Assembly: GCF_029227915.1 (NCBI RefSeq)
Contig: NC_079881.1
Coordinates: forward strand, 25,831,501 to 25,895,500
Direction of reading: 5' to 3'
Length of the DNA: 64,000 nucleotides
Source: Hydractinia symbiolongicarpus
Taxonomy: Eukaryota; Cnidaria; Hydrozoa; Anthoathecata; Hydractiniidae
Shown here: piece by piece, positions 40,241 to 52,686 of the stretch
Layout of the letters: every line of letters starts with the position of its first letter
How positions within the stretch are numbered: position 1 is the first letter of the stretch
Program-made: the position numbers and the translations under genes
The notes under the pieces: generated by a model
Seen by the model: the letters and a program-made list of their open reading frames with translations, nothing else
Database searches by the model: none
Told to the model about the DNA's origin: nothing

Positions 40241-43200
40241 TTGGCCGGCGATTAAGCTTTTTTTATTCAGCATCTCATCAAAAACGAAATCATTTTTGAA
40301 AACTACAAGTCTCATGCGTTTTAGTGGTGAAGAAATAATTTAAAAAATCGTTCGGCAATTGAGTTTACTCCCTGGGAATTTTCTCTGTATGCATTCGACT
40401 ATACGGCCAAGCTCGGGATTTACGGGAAATCGCGGGTTTTCGTTTCCCGGCGATTAAACTCCCTTTATTCAGCGTCTCATCAAAAACGAAATCATTTTTG
40501 AAAACTACAAGTCTCATGCGTTTTAGTGGTGAAAAAATAATTTAAAGAATCGTTTGGGAAATGAGTGAACTCCCTGGGTACTTTCTTTGTATACTTTTCA
40601 CTGTACGGGCCGAGTCCGTGATATACGGAAAATTGCGGGTTTTCGTTTGCCGGCGATTAAACTCCTTTTATTCAGCGTCTCATCAAAAATGAAATCATTT
40701 TTGAAACTACAAGTCTCATGCGTTTTAGTGGTGAAAAAATAATTTAAAGAATCGTTCGGGAAGTGAGTTTACTCCCTGGGTACTTTCTTTGTATACTTTT
40801 GACTATACGGGCCGAGTCCGGGATTTATGGGAAATTGCGGGTTTTCGTTTGCCGGCGATTAAACTCCTTTTATTCAGCGTCTCATCAAAAATGAAATCGT
40901 TTTTAAAAACAACAAGTCTTATACGTTTTAGTGGTAAAAAATTAATTTAAAAAATTGTTCGGGAAATGAGTTTACTCCCAGTTTACTTTCTTTGTATACA
41001 TTTGACTATACGGGTCAAGCCCGGGATTTACTGCAAATCGCCGGTTTTCGTTTGCCGGCGATTAAACTCCTTTTATTCAGCGTCTCATCAAAAATGAAAT
41101 CATTTTTGAAAACTACAAATCTCATGCGTTTTAGTGGTGAAAAAGTAATTTAAAGAATCGTTCGGGAAATGAGTTTACTCCCTGGGTACTTTCTTTGTAT
41201 ACTTTTGACTATACGGGCCGAGTCTGGGATTTACGGGAAATTGCGGGTTTTCGTTTGCCGGCGATTAAACTCCTTTTATTCAGCGTCTCATCAAAAATGA
41301 AATCGTTTTTAAAAACTAAAAGTCTTAAGCGTTTTAGTGGTAAAAAATTAATTTAAAAAATCGTTCGGGAAATGAGTTTACTCCCAGTTTACTTTCTTTG
41401 TGTACATTTGACTATACGGGTCAAGCCCGCGATTTACGGCAAATTGCGGGTTTTCGTTTGCCGTCGATTAAACTCCTTTTATTCAGCGTCTCATCAAAAA
41501 TGAAATCGTTTTTGAAAACTACCAGTCTCATGCGTTTTAGTGGTGAAAAAATAATTTAAAGAATCGTTCGGGAAGTGAGTTTACTCCCTGGGTACTTTCG
41601 TTCGTTGAATCGTTCGGGAAGTGAGTTTACTCACTGGGTACTTTCTTTGTATACTTTTGACTATACGGGCCGAGTCCGGGATTTACGGGAAATTGCGGGT
41701 TTTCGTTTGCCGTCGATTAAACTCCTTTTATTCAGCGTCTCATCAAAAATGAAATCGTTTTTGAAAACTACAAGTCTTATGCGTTTTAGTGGTAGAAAAT
41801 TAATTTAAAAAATCGTTCGGGAAATGAGTTTACTCCCAGTTTACTTTCTTTGTATACATTTGACTATACGGGTCAAACTCGGGATTTACGGCAAATCGCG
41901 GGTTTTCGTTTGCCGGCGATTAAACTCCTTTTATTCAGCGTCTCATCAAAAATGAAATCATTTTTGAAAACTACAAGTCTTATGCGTTTTAGTGGTGAAG
42001 AAATAATTTAAAAAATCGTTCGGCAAATGAATTTACTCCCTGGGTATTTTCTTTGTATACATTCGACTATACGGCCAAGCTCGGGATTTACGGGAAATCG
42101 TGGGTTTTCGTTTGCCGGCGATTAAACTCCCTTTATTCAGCGGCTCATCAAAAACGAAGTCATTTTTGAAAACTACAAGTCTCATGCGTTTTAGTGGTGA
42201 AAAAATAATTTAAAGAATCGTTTGGGAAATGAGTTTACTCCCTGGGTACTTTCTTTGTATACTTTTGACTATACGGGCCGAGTCCGGGATTTACGGGAAA
42301 TCGCGGGTTTTCGTTTGCCGGCGATTAAACTCCTTTTATTCAGCGTCTCATCAAAAATGAAATCATTTTTGAAAACTGCAAGTCTCATGCGTCTTAGTGG
42401 TGAAAAAATAATTTAAAGAATCGTTCGGTAAATGAGTTTACTCCCTGGTTACTTTCTTTGTATACTTTTGACTATACGGACCGAGTCCGTTATTTGCGGG
42501 AAATTGCGGGTTTTCTTTTGCCGGCGATTAAACTCCTTTTATTCAGCGTTTCATCAAAAATGAAGTCGTTTTTGAAAACTACAAGTCTTATGCGTTTTAG
42601 TGGTAAAAAATTAATTTAAAAAATCATTCGGGAAATGAGTTTACTCCCAGTGTACTTTCTTTGTATACATTTGACTATACGGGTCAAGCCCGGGATTTAC
42701 GGAAAATCTCGGGTTTTCGTTTGCCGGCGATTAAACTCCTTTTATTCAGCGTCTCATCAAAAATAAAATCGTTTTTGAAAACTACAAGTCTTATGCGTTT
42801 TAGTGGTAAAAAGTTAATTTAAAAAATCGTTCGGGAAATGAGTTTACTCCCTGGGTACTTTCTTTGTATACTTTTGACTATACGGGCCGAGTCCGGGATT
42901 TACGGCAAATCGCGGTTTTTCGTTTGCCGGCGATTAAACTCCTTTTATTCAGCGTCTCATCAAAAATGAAATCATTTTTGAAAACTACAAGTCTCATGCG
43001 TTTTAGTGGTGAAAAAATAATTTAAAGAATCGTTTGGGAAATGAGTTTACTCCCTGGGTACTTTCTTTGTATACTTTTCACTGTACGGGCCGAGTCCGTG
43101 ATATACGGAAAATTGCGGGTTTTAGTTTGCCGGCAATTAAACTCCTTTTATTCAGCGTCTCATCAAAAATGAAATCATTTTTGAAAACTACAAGTCTTAT

Positions 43201-43734
43201 GCGTTTTAGTGGTAAAAAATTAATTTAAAAAATCGTTCGGAAAATGAGTTTACTCCCAGTTTACTTTCTTTGTATACATTTGACTATACGGGTCAAGCCC
43301 GGATTTACGGCAAATCGCGGGTTTTCGTTTGCCGGCGATTAAACTCCTTTTATTCAGCGTCTCATCAAAAATGAAATCATTTTTGAAACCTACAAGTCTC
43401 ATGCGTTTTAGTGGTGAAAAAATAATTTAAAGAATCGTTCGGGAAGTGAGTTTACTCCCTGGGTACTTTCTTTGTATACTTTTGACTATACGGGCCGAGT
43501 CCGGGATTTACGGGAAATTGCGGGTTTTCGTTTGCCGGCGATTAAAATCCTTTTATTCAGCGTCTCATCAAAAATGAAATCGTTTTTTGAAAACTACAAG
43601 TCTTATGCGTTTTAGTGATAAAAAATTAATTTAAAAAATCGTTCGGGAAATGAGTTTACTCCCAATTTACTTTCTTTGTATACATTCGACCATACGGCCA
43701 AGCCCGGGATTTACGGCAAATCGCGGGTTTTCGT
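40241..43734 (+). repeat. ~3,494-bp higher-order repeat, copy 2, with 46-bp insertion
   Basis: Partner of 36796-40240. The offset rises by 46 bp after the partial monomer duplication at 41561-41606. One monomer differs in type: 43030-43235 is type C ('cactgtacggg'), whereas the corresponding 39535-39740 is type A with 'tacgggtggag'. That local replacement keeps the length unchanged. Confidence 0.8.
41561..41606 (+). repeat. 46-bp partial monomer duplication
   Basis: The monomer start 'gaatcgttcgggaagtgag' is present at 41561 and again at 41607. The first copy runs only through 'gggtactttcgttcgtt' before restarting. The corresponding place in the other 3.45-kb copy (near 38118) has one monomer start. 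The second 'tttactc' is followed by 'actggg' rather than 'cctggg'. This is a rare monomer-length change that is not a whole-monomer or 1-bp step. It also extends an accidental frame upstream to 41575. Confidence 0.9.
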
Positions 43735-44927
43735 TGGCCGGCGATTAAGCTTTTTTTATTCAGCATCTCATCAAAAACGAAATCATTTTTGAAAACTACA
43801 AGTCTCATGCGTTTTAGTGGTGAAGAAATAATTTAAAAAATCGTTCGGCAATTGAGTTTACTCCCTGGGAATTTTCTCTGTATGCATTCGACTATACGGC
43901 CAAGCTCGGGATTTACGGGAAATCGCGGGTTTTCGTTTCCCGGCGATTAAACTCCCTTTATTCAGCGTCTCATCAAAAACGAAATCATTTTTGAAAACTA
44001 CAAGTCTCATGCGTTTTAGTGGTGAAAAAATAATTTAAAGAATCGTTTGGGAAATGAGTTTACTCCCTGGGTACTTTCTTTGTATACTTTTCACTGTACG
44101 GGCCGAGTCCGTGATATACGGCAAATCGCGGGTTTTCGTTTGCCGGCGATTAAACTCCTTTTATTCAGCGTCTCATCAAAAATGAAATCATTTTTGAAAC
44201 CTACAAGTCTCATGCGTTTTAGTGGTGAAAAAATAATTTAAAGAATCGTTCGGGAAGTGAGTTTACTCCCTGGGTACTTTCTTTGTATACTTTTGACTAT
44301 ACGGGCCGAGTCCGGGATTTACGGGAAATTGCGGGTTTTCGTTTGCCGGCGATTAAAATCCTTTTATTCAGCGTCTCATCAAAAATGAAATCGTTTTTTG
44401 AAAACTACAAGTCTTATGCGTTTTAGTGATAAAAAATTAATTTAAAAAATCGTTCGGGAAATGAGTTTACTCCCAATTTACTTTCTTTGTATACATTCGA
44501 CCATACGGCCAAGCCCGGGATTTACGGCAAATCGCGGGTTTTCGTTGGCCGGCGATTAAGCTTTTTTTATTCAGCATCTCATCAAAAACGAAATCATTTT
44601 TGAAAACTACAAGTCTCATGCGTTTTAGTGGTGAAGAAATAATTTAAAAAATCGTTCGGCAATTGAGTTTACTCCCTGGGAATTTTCTCTGTATGCATTC
44701 GACTATACGGCCAAGCTCGGGATTTACGGGAAATCGCGGGTTTTCGTTTCCCGGCGATTAAACTCCCTTTATTCAGCGTCTCATCAAAAACGAAATCATT
44801 TTTGAAAACTACAAGTCTCATGCGTTTTAGTGGTGAAAAAATAATTTAAAGAATCGTTTGGGAAATGAGTTTACTCCCTGGGTACTTTCTTTGTATACTT
44901 TTCACTGTACGGGCCGAGTCCGTGATA
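43306..44927 (+). repeat. 811-bp (4-monomer) tandem duplication
   Basis: Copies are about 43306-44116 and 44117-44927. Each contains in order a 'ttgaaacctac' tail, type A with 'aaaatcc' and 'cgttttttga', type E ('cccaatttac', 'ttggccggcg', AAGCTT), type D ('ggaattttctctg', 'tttcccggcg') and the start of type C. The offset is 811 bp (for example AAGCTT at 43747 and about 44558). A related set with the same order lies at about 39,950-40,560. Confidence 0.75.
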
Positions 44928-46073
44928 TACGGCAAATCGCGGGTTTTCGTTTGCCGGCGATTAAACTCCTTTTATTCAGCGTCTCATCAAAAATGAAATC
45001 ATTTTTGAAAACTACAAGTCTCATGCGTTTTAGTGGTGAAAAAATAATTTAAAGAATCGTTTGGGAAATGAGTTTACTCCCTGGGTACTTTCTTTGTATA
45101 CTTTTCACTGTACGGGCCGAGTCCGTGATATACGGAAAATTGCGGGTTTTAGTTTGCCGGCGATTAAACTCCTTTTATTCAGCGTCTCATCAAAAATGAA
45201 ATCATTTTTGAAAACTACAAGTCTCATGCGTTTTAGTGGTGAAAAAATAATTTAAAGAATCGTTCGGGAAGTGAGTTTACTCCCTGGGTACTTTCTCTGT
45301 TTACTTTTGACTATACGGGCGGAGTCCAGGATTTACGGGAAATTGCGGGTTTTCGTTTGCCGGCGATTAAACTCCTTTTATTCAGCGTCTCATCAAAAAT
45401 GAAATCGTTTTTAAAAACTACAAGTCTTATGCGTTTTAGTGGTAAAAAATTAATTTAAAAAATCGTTCTGAAAATGAGTTTACTCCCAGTTTACTTTCTT
45501 TGTATACATTTGACTATACGGGTCAAGCCCGGATTTACGGCAAATCGCGGGTTTTCGTTTGCCGGCGATTAAACTCCTTTTATTCAGCGTCTCATCAAAA
45601 ATGAAATCATTTTTGAAACCTACAAGTCTCATGCGTTTTAGTGGTGAAAAAATAATTTAAAGAATCGTTCGGGAAGTGAGTTTACTCCCTGGGTACTTTC
45701 TTTGTATACTTTTGACTATACGGGCCGAGTCTGGGATTTACGGGAAATTGCGGGTTTTCGTTTGCCGGCGATTAAAATCCTTTTATTCAGCGTCTCATCA
45801 AAAATGAAATCGTTTTTGAAAACTACAAGTCTTATGCGTTTTAGTGATAAAAAATTAATTTAAAAAATCGTTCGGGAAATGAGTTTACTCCCAATTTACT
45901 TTCTTTGTTTACATTCGACCATACGGCCAAGCCCGGGATTTACGGCAAATCGCGGGTTTTCGTTGGCCGGCGATTAAGCTTTTTTTATTCAGCATCTCAT
46001 CAAAAACGAAATCATTTTTGAAAACTACAAGTCTCATGCGTTTTAGTGGTGAAAAAATAATTTAAAAAATCGT
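44928..46073 (+). repeat. Five to six monomers leading into the 15-monomer repeat
   Basis: The order is type C (near 45061), A with 'tacgggcggag' and 'tctgtttac', B with the shortened 'agcccggattt', A with 'aaaatcc', then E with AAGCTT near 45977. The same types in similar order reappear inside the HOR units to the right. Confidence 0.6.
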
Positions 46074-49062
46074 TTGGGAAATGAGTTTACTCCCTGGGTA
46101 CTTTCTTTGTATACTTTTCACTGTACGGGCCGAGTCCGTTATATTCGGAAAATCGCGGGTTTTCGTTTGCCGGCGATTAAACTCCTTTTATTCTGCGTCT
46201 CATCAAAAATGAAATTATTTTTGAAACTACAAGTCTCATGCGTTTTAGTGGTGAAAAAATAATTTAAAGAATCGTTCGGGAAGTGAGTTTACTCCCTGGG
46301 TACTTTCTTTGTATACTTTTGACTATACGGGCCGAGTCCGGGATTTACGGGAAATTGCGGGTTTTTGTTTGCCGGCGATTAAACTCCTTTTATTCAGTCT
46401 CAAACTACAAGTCTCATGCGTTTTAGTGGTGAAGAAATAATTTAAAAAATCGTTCGGCAATTGAGTTTACTCCCTGGGATTTTTCTCTGTATGCATTCGA
46501 CTATACGGCCAAGCCCGGGATTTACGGCAAATCGCGGGTTTTCGTTGGCCGGCGATTAAGCTTTTTTTATTCAGCATCTCATCAAAAACGAAATCATTTT
46601 TGAAAACTACAAGTCTCATGCGTTTTAGTGGTGAAAAAATAATTTAAGAAATCGTTTGGGAAATGAGTTTACTCCCTGGGTACTTTCTTTGTATACTTTT
46701 CACTGTACGGGCCGAGTCCGTTATATTCGGAAAATCGCGGGTTTTTGTTTGCCGGCGATTAAACTCCTTTTATTCTGCGTCTCATCAAAAATGAAATCAT
46801 TTTTGAAACTACAAGTCTCATGCGTTTTAGTGGTGAAAAAATAATTTAAAGAATCGTTCGGGAAGTGAGTTTACTCCCTGGGTACTTTCTTTGTATACTT
46901 TTGACTATACGGGCCGAGTCCGGCATTTACGGGAAATTGCGGGTTTTTGTTTGCCGGCGATTAAACTCCTTTTATTCAGTCTCAAACTACAAGTCTCATG
47001 CGTTTTAGTGGTGAAGAAATAATTTAAAAAATCGTTCGGCAATTGAGTTTACTCCCTGGGAATTTTCTCTGTATGCATTCGACTATACGGCCAAGCTCGG
47101 GATTTACGGGAAATCGCGGGTTTTCGTTTCCCGGCGATTAAACTCCCTTTATTCAGCGTCTCATCAAAAACGAAATCATTTTTGAAAACTACAAGTCTCA
47201 TGCGTTTTAGTGGTGAAAAAATAATTTAAAGAATCGTTTGGGAAATGAGTTTACTCCCTGGGTACTTTCTTTGTATACTTTTCACTGTACGGGCCGAGTC
47301 CGTGATATACGGAAAATTGCGGGTTTTCGTTTGCCGGCGATTAAACTCCTTTCATTCAGCGTCTCATCAAAAATGAAATCATTTTTGAAAACTACAAGTC
47401 TCATGCGTTTTAGTGGTGAAAAAATAATTTAAAGAATCGTTCGGGAAGTGAGTTTACTCCCTGGGTACTTTCTTTGTATACTTTTGACTATACGGGCGGA
47501 GTCGGGGATTTACGGGAAATTGCGGGTTTTCGTTTGCCGGCGATTAAACTCCTTTTATTCAGCGTCTCATCAAAAAGGAAATCGTTTTTAAAAACTACAA
47601 GTCTTATGCGTTTTAGTGGTAAAAAATTAATTTAAAAAATCGTTCTGAAAATGAGTTTACTCCCAGTTTACTTTCTTTGTATACATTTGACTATACGGGT
47701 CAAGCCCGGATTTACGGCAAATCGCGGGTTTTCGTTTGCCGGCGATTAAACTCCTTTTATTCAGCGTCTCATCAAAAATGAAATCATTTTTGAAACCTAC
47801 AAGTCTCATGCGTTTTAGTGGTGAAAAAATAATTTAAAGAATCGTTCGGGAAGTGAGTTTACTCCCTGGGTACTTTCTTTGTATACTTTTGACTATACGG
47901 GCCGAGTCCGGGATTTACGGGAAATTGCGGGTTTTCGTTTGCCGGCGATTAAAATCCTTTTATTCAGCGTCTCATCAAAAATGAAATCGTTTTTGAAAAC
48001 TACAAGTCTTATGCGTTTTAGTGATAAAAAATTAATTTAAAAAATCGTTCGGGAAATGAGTTTACTCCCAGTTTACTTTCTTTGTATACATTTGACTATA
48101 CGGGTCAAGCCCGGGATTTACGGCAAATCGCGGGTTTTCGTTTGCCGGCGATTAAACTCCTTTTATTCAGCGTCTCATCAAAAATGAAATCATTTTTGAA
48201 ACCTACAAGTCTCATGCGTTTTAGTGGTGAAAAAATAATTTAAAGAATCGTTCGGGAAGTGAGTTTACTCCCTGGGTACTTTCTTTGTATACTTTTGACT
48301 ATACGGGCCGAGTCCGGGATTTACGGGAAATTGCGGGTTTTCGTTTGCCGGCGATTAAAATCCTTTTATTCAGCGTCTCATCAAAAATGAAATCGTTTTT
48401 TGAAAACTACAAGTCTCATGCGTTTTAATGGTGAAGAAATAATTTAAAAAATCGTTCGGCAATTGAGTTTACTCCCTGGGAATTTTCTCTGTATGCATTC
48501 GACTATACGGCCAAGCTCGGGATTTACGGGAAATCGCGGGTTTTCGTTTCCCGGCGATTAAACTCCCCTTATTCAGCGTCTCATCAAAAATGAAATCGTT
48601 TTTGAAAACTACAAGTCTTATGCGTTTTAGTGATAAAAAATTAATTTAAAAAATCGTTCGGGAAATGAGTTTACTCCCAGTTTACTTTCTTTGTATACAT
48701 TTGACTATACGGGTCAAGCCCGGGATTTACGGCAAATCGCGGGTTTTTGTTTGCCGGCGATTAAACTCCTTTTATTCAGCGTCTCATCAAAAATGAAATC
48801 TTTTTTGAAAACTACAAGTCTCATGTGTCTTAGTGGTGAAAAAATAATTTAAAGAATCGTTCGGGAAATGAGTTTACTCCCTGGGTATTTTCTTTTTATA
48901 CATTCGACCATACGGCCAAGCCCGGGATTTACGGGAAATCGCGGGTTTTCGTTGGCCGGCGATTAAGCTTTTTTTATTCAGCATCTCATCGAAAACGAAA
49001 TCATTTTTGAAAACTACAAGTCTCATGCGTTTTAGTGGTGAAAAAATAATTTAAAAAATCGT
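46074..49062 (+). repeat. HOR unit 0, about 2,989 bp, 15 monomers
   Basis: Built of two 582-bp three-monomer subunits (46074-46655 and 46656-47237) and a nine-monomer segment of 1,825 bp to 49062. The second subunit and the nine-monomer segment follow canonical positions 4-15. The first subunit is a duplication whose third monomer is a chimera: left part type D ('ctctgtatgcattcg'), right part type E ('ttggccggcg', AAGCTT near 46559), joined near 46488-46513. Monomers 5 of both subunits have the 25-bp deletion. Confidence 0.8.
46269..46446 (+). repeat. 178-bp truncated monomer lacking the dyad (first of seven)
   Basis: The usual 'cagcgtctcatc...gaaaactac' is shortened to 'cagtctcaaactac', a net loss of 25 bp: 'cg' plus 23 bp that cover the whole 22-bp dyad. 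It always goes with 'gggtttttgtttgcc'. Scars are at about 46397, 46979, 49994, 53617, 54808, 57418 and 61244. I saw none before 46 kb. The shared scar and companion substitution indicate one origin followed by spread with the HOR. Confidence 0.9.
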
Positions 49063-52000
49063 TTGGGAAATGAGTTTACTCCCTGGATACTTTCTTTGTA
49101 TACTTTTCACTGTACGGGCCGAGTCCGTTATATTCGCAAAATCGCGGGTTTTCGTTTGCCGGCGATTAAACTCCTTTTATTCAGCGTCTCATCAAAAATG
49201 AAATCATTTTTGAAACCTACAAGTCTCATGCGTTTTAGTGGTGAAAAAATAATTTAAAGAATCGTTCGGGAAGTGAGTTTACTCCCTGGGTACTTTCTTT
49301 GTATACTTTTGACTATACGGGCCGAGTCCGGGATTTACGGGAAATTGCGGGTTTTCGTTTGCCGGCGATTAAAATCCTTTTATTCAGCGTCTCATCAAAA
49401 ATGAAATCGTTTTTGAAAACTACAAGTCTTATGCGTTTTAGTGATAAAAAATTAATTTAAAAAATCGTTCGGGAAATGAGTTTACTCCCAATTTACTTTC
49501 TTTGTATACATTCGACCATACGGCCAAGCCCGGGATTTACTGCAAATCGCGGGTTTTCGTTGGCCGGCGATTAAGCTTTTTTTATTCAGCATCTCATCAA
49601 AAACGAAATCATTTTTGAAAACTACAAGTCTCATGCGTTTTAGTGGTGAAAAAATAATTTAAAAAATCGTTTGGGAAATGAGTTTACTCCCTGGGTACTT
49701 TCTTTGTATACTTTTCACTGTACGGGCCGAGTCCGTTATATTCGGAAAATCGCGGGTTTTCGTTTGCCGGCGATTAAACTCCTTTTATTCTGCGTCTCAT
49801 CAAAAATGAAATCATTTTTGAAACTACAAGTCTCATGCGTTTTAGTGGTGAAAAAATAATTTAAAGAATCGTTCGGGAAGTGAGTTTACTCCCTGGGTAC
49901 TTTCTTTGTATACTTTTGACTATACGGGCCGAGTCCGGGATTTACGGGAAATTGCGGGTTTTTGTTTGCCGGCGATTAAACTCCTTTTATTCAGTCTCAA
50001 ACTACAAGTCTCATGCGTTTTAGTGGTGAAGAAATAATTTAAAAAATCGTTCGGCAATTGAGTTTACTCCCTGGGAATTTTCTCTGTATGCATTCGACTA
50101 TACGGCCAAGCTCGGGATTTACGGGAAATCGCGGGTTTTCGTTTCCCGGCGATTAAACTCCCTTTATTCAGCGTCTCATCAAAAACGAAATCATTTTTGA
50201 AAACTACAAGTCTCATGCGTTTTAGTGGTGAAAAAATAATTTAAAGAATCGTTTGGGAAATGAGTTTACTCCCTGGGTACTTTCTTTGTATACTTTTCAC
50301 TGTACGGGCCGAGTTCGTGATATACGGAAAATTGCGGGTTTTCGTTTGCCGGCGATTAAACTCCTTTTATTCAGCGTCTCATCAAAAATGAAATCATTTT
50401 TGAAACCTACAAGTCTCATGCGTTTTAGTGGTGAAAAAATAATTTAAAGAATCGTTCGGGAAGTGAGTTTACTCCCTGGGTACTTTCTTTGTATACTTTT
50501 GACTATACGGGCCGAGTCCGGGATTTACGGGAAATTGCGGGTTTTCGTTTGCCGGCGATTAAAATCCTTTTATTCAGCGTCTCATCAAAAATGAAATCGT
50601 TTTTGAAAACTACAAGTCTTATGCGTTTTAGTGATAAAAAATTAATTTAAAAAATCGTTCGGGAAATGAGTTTACTCCCAATTTACTTTCTTTGTATACA
50701 TTCGACCATACGGCCAAGCCCGGGATTTACGGCAAATCGCGGGTTTTCGTTGGCCGGCGATTAAGCTTTTTTTATTCAGCATCTCATCAAAAACGAAATC
50801 ATTTTTGAAAACTACAAGTCTCATGCGTTTTAGTGGTGAAAAAATAATTTAAAGAATCGTTCGGGAAGTGAGTTTACTCCCTGGGTACTTTCTTTGTATA
50901 CTTTTGACTATACGGGCCGAGTCCGGGATTTACGGGAAATTGCGGGTTTTCGTTTGCCGGCGATTAAAATCCTTTTATTCAGCGTCTCATCAAAAATGAA
51001 ATCGTTTTTGAAAACTACAAGTCTTATGCGTTTTAGTGATAAAAAATTAATTTAAAAAATCGTTCGGGAAATGAGTTTACTCCCAGTTTACTTTCTTTGT
51101 ATACATTTGACTATACGGGTCAAGCCCGGGATTTACGGCAAATCGCGGGTTTTCGTTTGCCGGCGATTAAACTCCTTTTATTCAGCGTCTCATCAAAAAT
51201 GAAATCATTTTTGAAACCTACAAGTCTCATGCGTTTTAGTGGTGAAAAAATAATTTAAAGAATCGTTCGGGAAGTGAGTTTACTCCCTGGGTACTTTCTT
51301 TGTATACTTTTGACTATACGGGCCGAGTCCGGGATTTACGGGAAATTGCGGGTTTTCGTTTGCCGGCGATTAAAATCCTTTTATTCAGCGTCTCATCAAA
51401 AATGAAATCGTTTTTTGAAAACTACAAGTCTCATGCGTTTTAATGGTGAAGAAATAATTTAAAAAATCGTTCGGCAATTGAGTTTACTCCCTGGGAATTT
51501 TCTCTGTATGCATTCGACTATACGGCCAAGCTCGGGATTTACGGGAAATCGCGGGTTTTCGTTTCCCGGCGATTAAACTCCCCTTATTCAGCGTCTCATC
51601 AAAAATGAAATCGTTTTTGAAAACTACAAGTCTTATGCGTTTTAGTGATAAAAAATTAATTTAAAAAATCGTTCGGGAAATGAGTTTACTCCCAGTTTAC
51701 TTTCTTTGTATACATTTGACTATACGGGTCAAGCCCGGGATTTACGGCAAATCGCGGGTTTTCGTTTGCCGGCGATTAAACTCCTTTTATTCAGCGTCTC
51801 ATCAAAAATGAAATCATTTTTGAAACCTACAAGTCTCATGCGTTTTAGTGGTGAAAAAATAATTTAAAGAATCGTTCGGGAAGTGAGTTTACTCCCTGGG
51901 TACTTTCTTTGTATACTTTTGACTATACGGGCCGAGTCCGGGATTTACGGGAAATTGCGGGTTTTCGTTTGCCGGCGATTAAAATCCTTTTATTCAGCGT

Positions 52001-52686
52001 CTCATCAAAAATGAAATCGTTTTTTGAAAACTACAAGTCTCATGCGTTTTAATGGTGAAGAAATAATTTAAAAAATCGTTCGGCAATTGAGTTTACTCCC
52101 TGGGAATTTTCTCTGTATGCATTCGACTATACGGCCAAGCTCGGGATTTACGGGAAATCGCGGGTTTTCGTTTCCCGGCGATTAAACTCCCCTTATTCAG
52201 CGTCTCATCAAAAATGAAATCGTTTTTGAAAACTACAAGTCTTATGCGTTTTAGTGATAAAAAATTAATTTAAAAAATCGTTCGGGAAATGAGTTTACTC
52301 CCAGTTTACTTTCTTTGTATACATTTGACTATACGGGTCAAGCCCGGGATTTACGGCAAATCGCGGGTTTTTGTTTGCCGGCGATTAAACTCCTTTTATT
52401 CAGCGTCTCATCAAAAATGAAATCTTTTTTGAAAACTACAAGTCTCATGTGTCTTAGTGGTGAAAAAATAATTTAAAGAATCGTTCGGGAAATGAGTTTA
52501 CTCCCTGGGTATTTTCTTTTTATACATTCGACCATACGGCCAAGCCCGGGATTTACGGGAAATCGCGGGTTTTCGTTGGCCGGCGATTAAGCTTTTTTTA
52601 TTCAGCATCTCATCGAAAACGAAATCATTTTTGAAAACTACAAGTCTCATGCGTTTTAGTGGTGAAAAAATAATTTAAAAAATCGT
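49063..52686 (+). repeat. HOR unit 1, 3,624 bp, 18 monomers
   Basis: Starts with a type C monomer carrying 'ctggatac' and 'gttatattcgcaaaa'. Segment lengths are 608, 582 and 2,434 bp. The last is the canonical 1,825 bp plus a 609-bp internal tandem duplication of the B-A-D trio (marker 'aactccccttatt' at 51576 and 52185). Sequence about 51584-54479 matches 47960-50855 with no difference noticed, so this unit was produced by a very recent exchange. Confidence 0.85.

Noticed and set aside
41575-41808. 77-codon frame with a distinct N-terminus
   Set aside because: The extra residues come from the 46-bp partial monomer duplication fused to the usual accidental frame.
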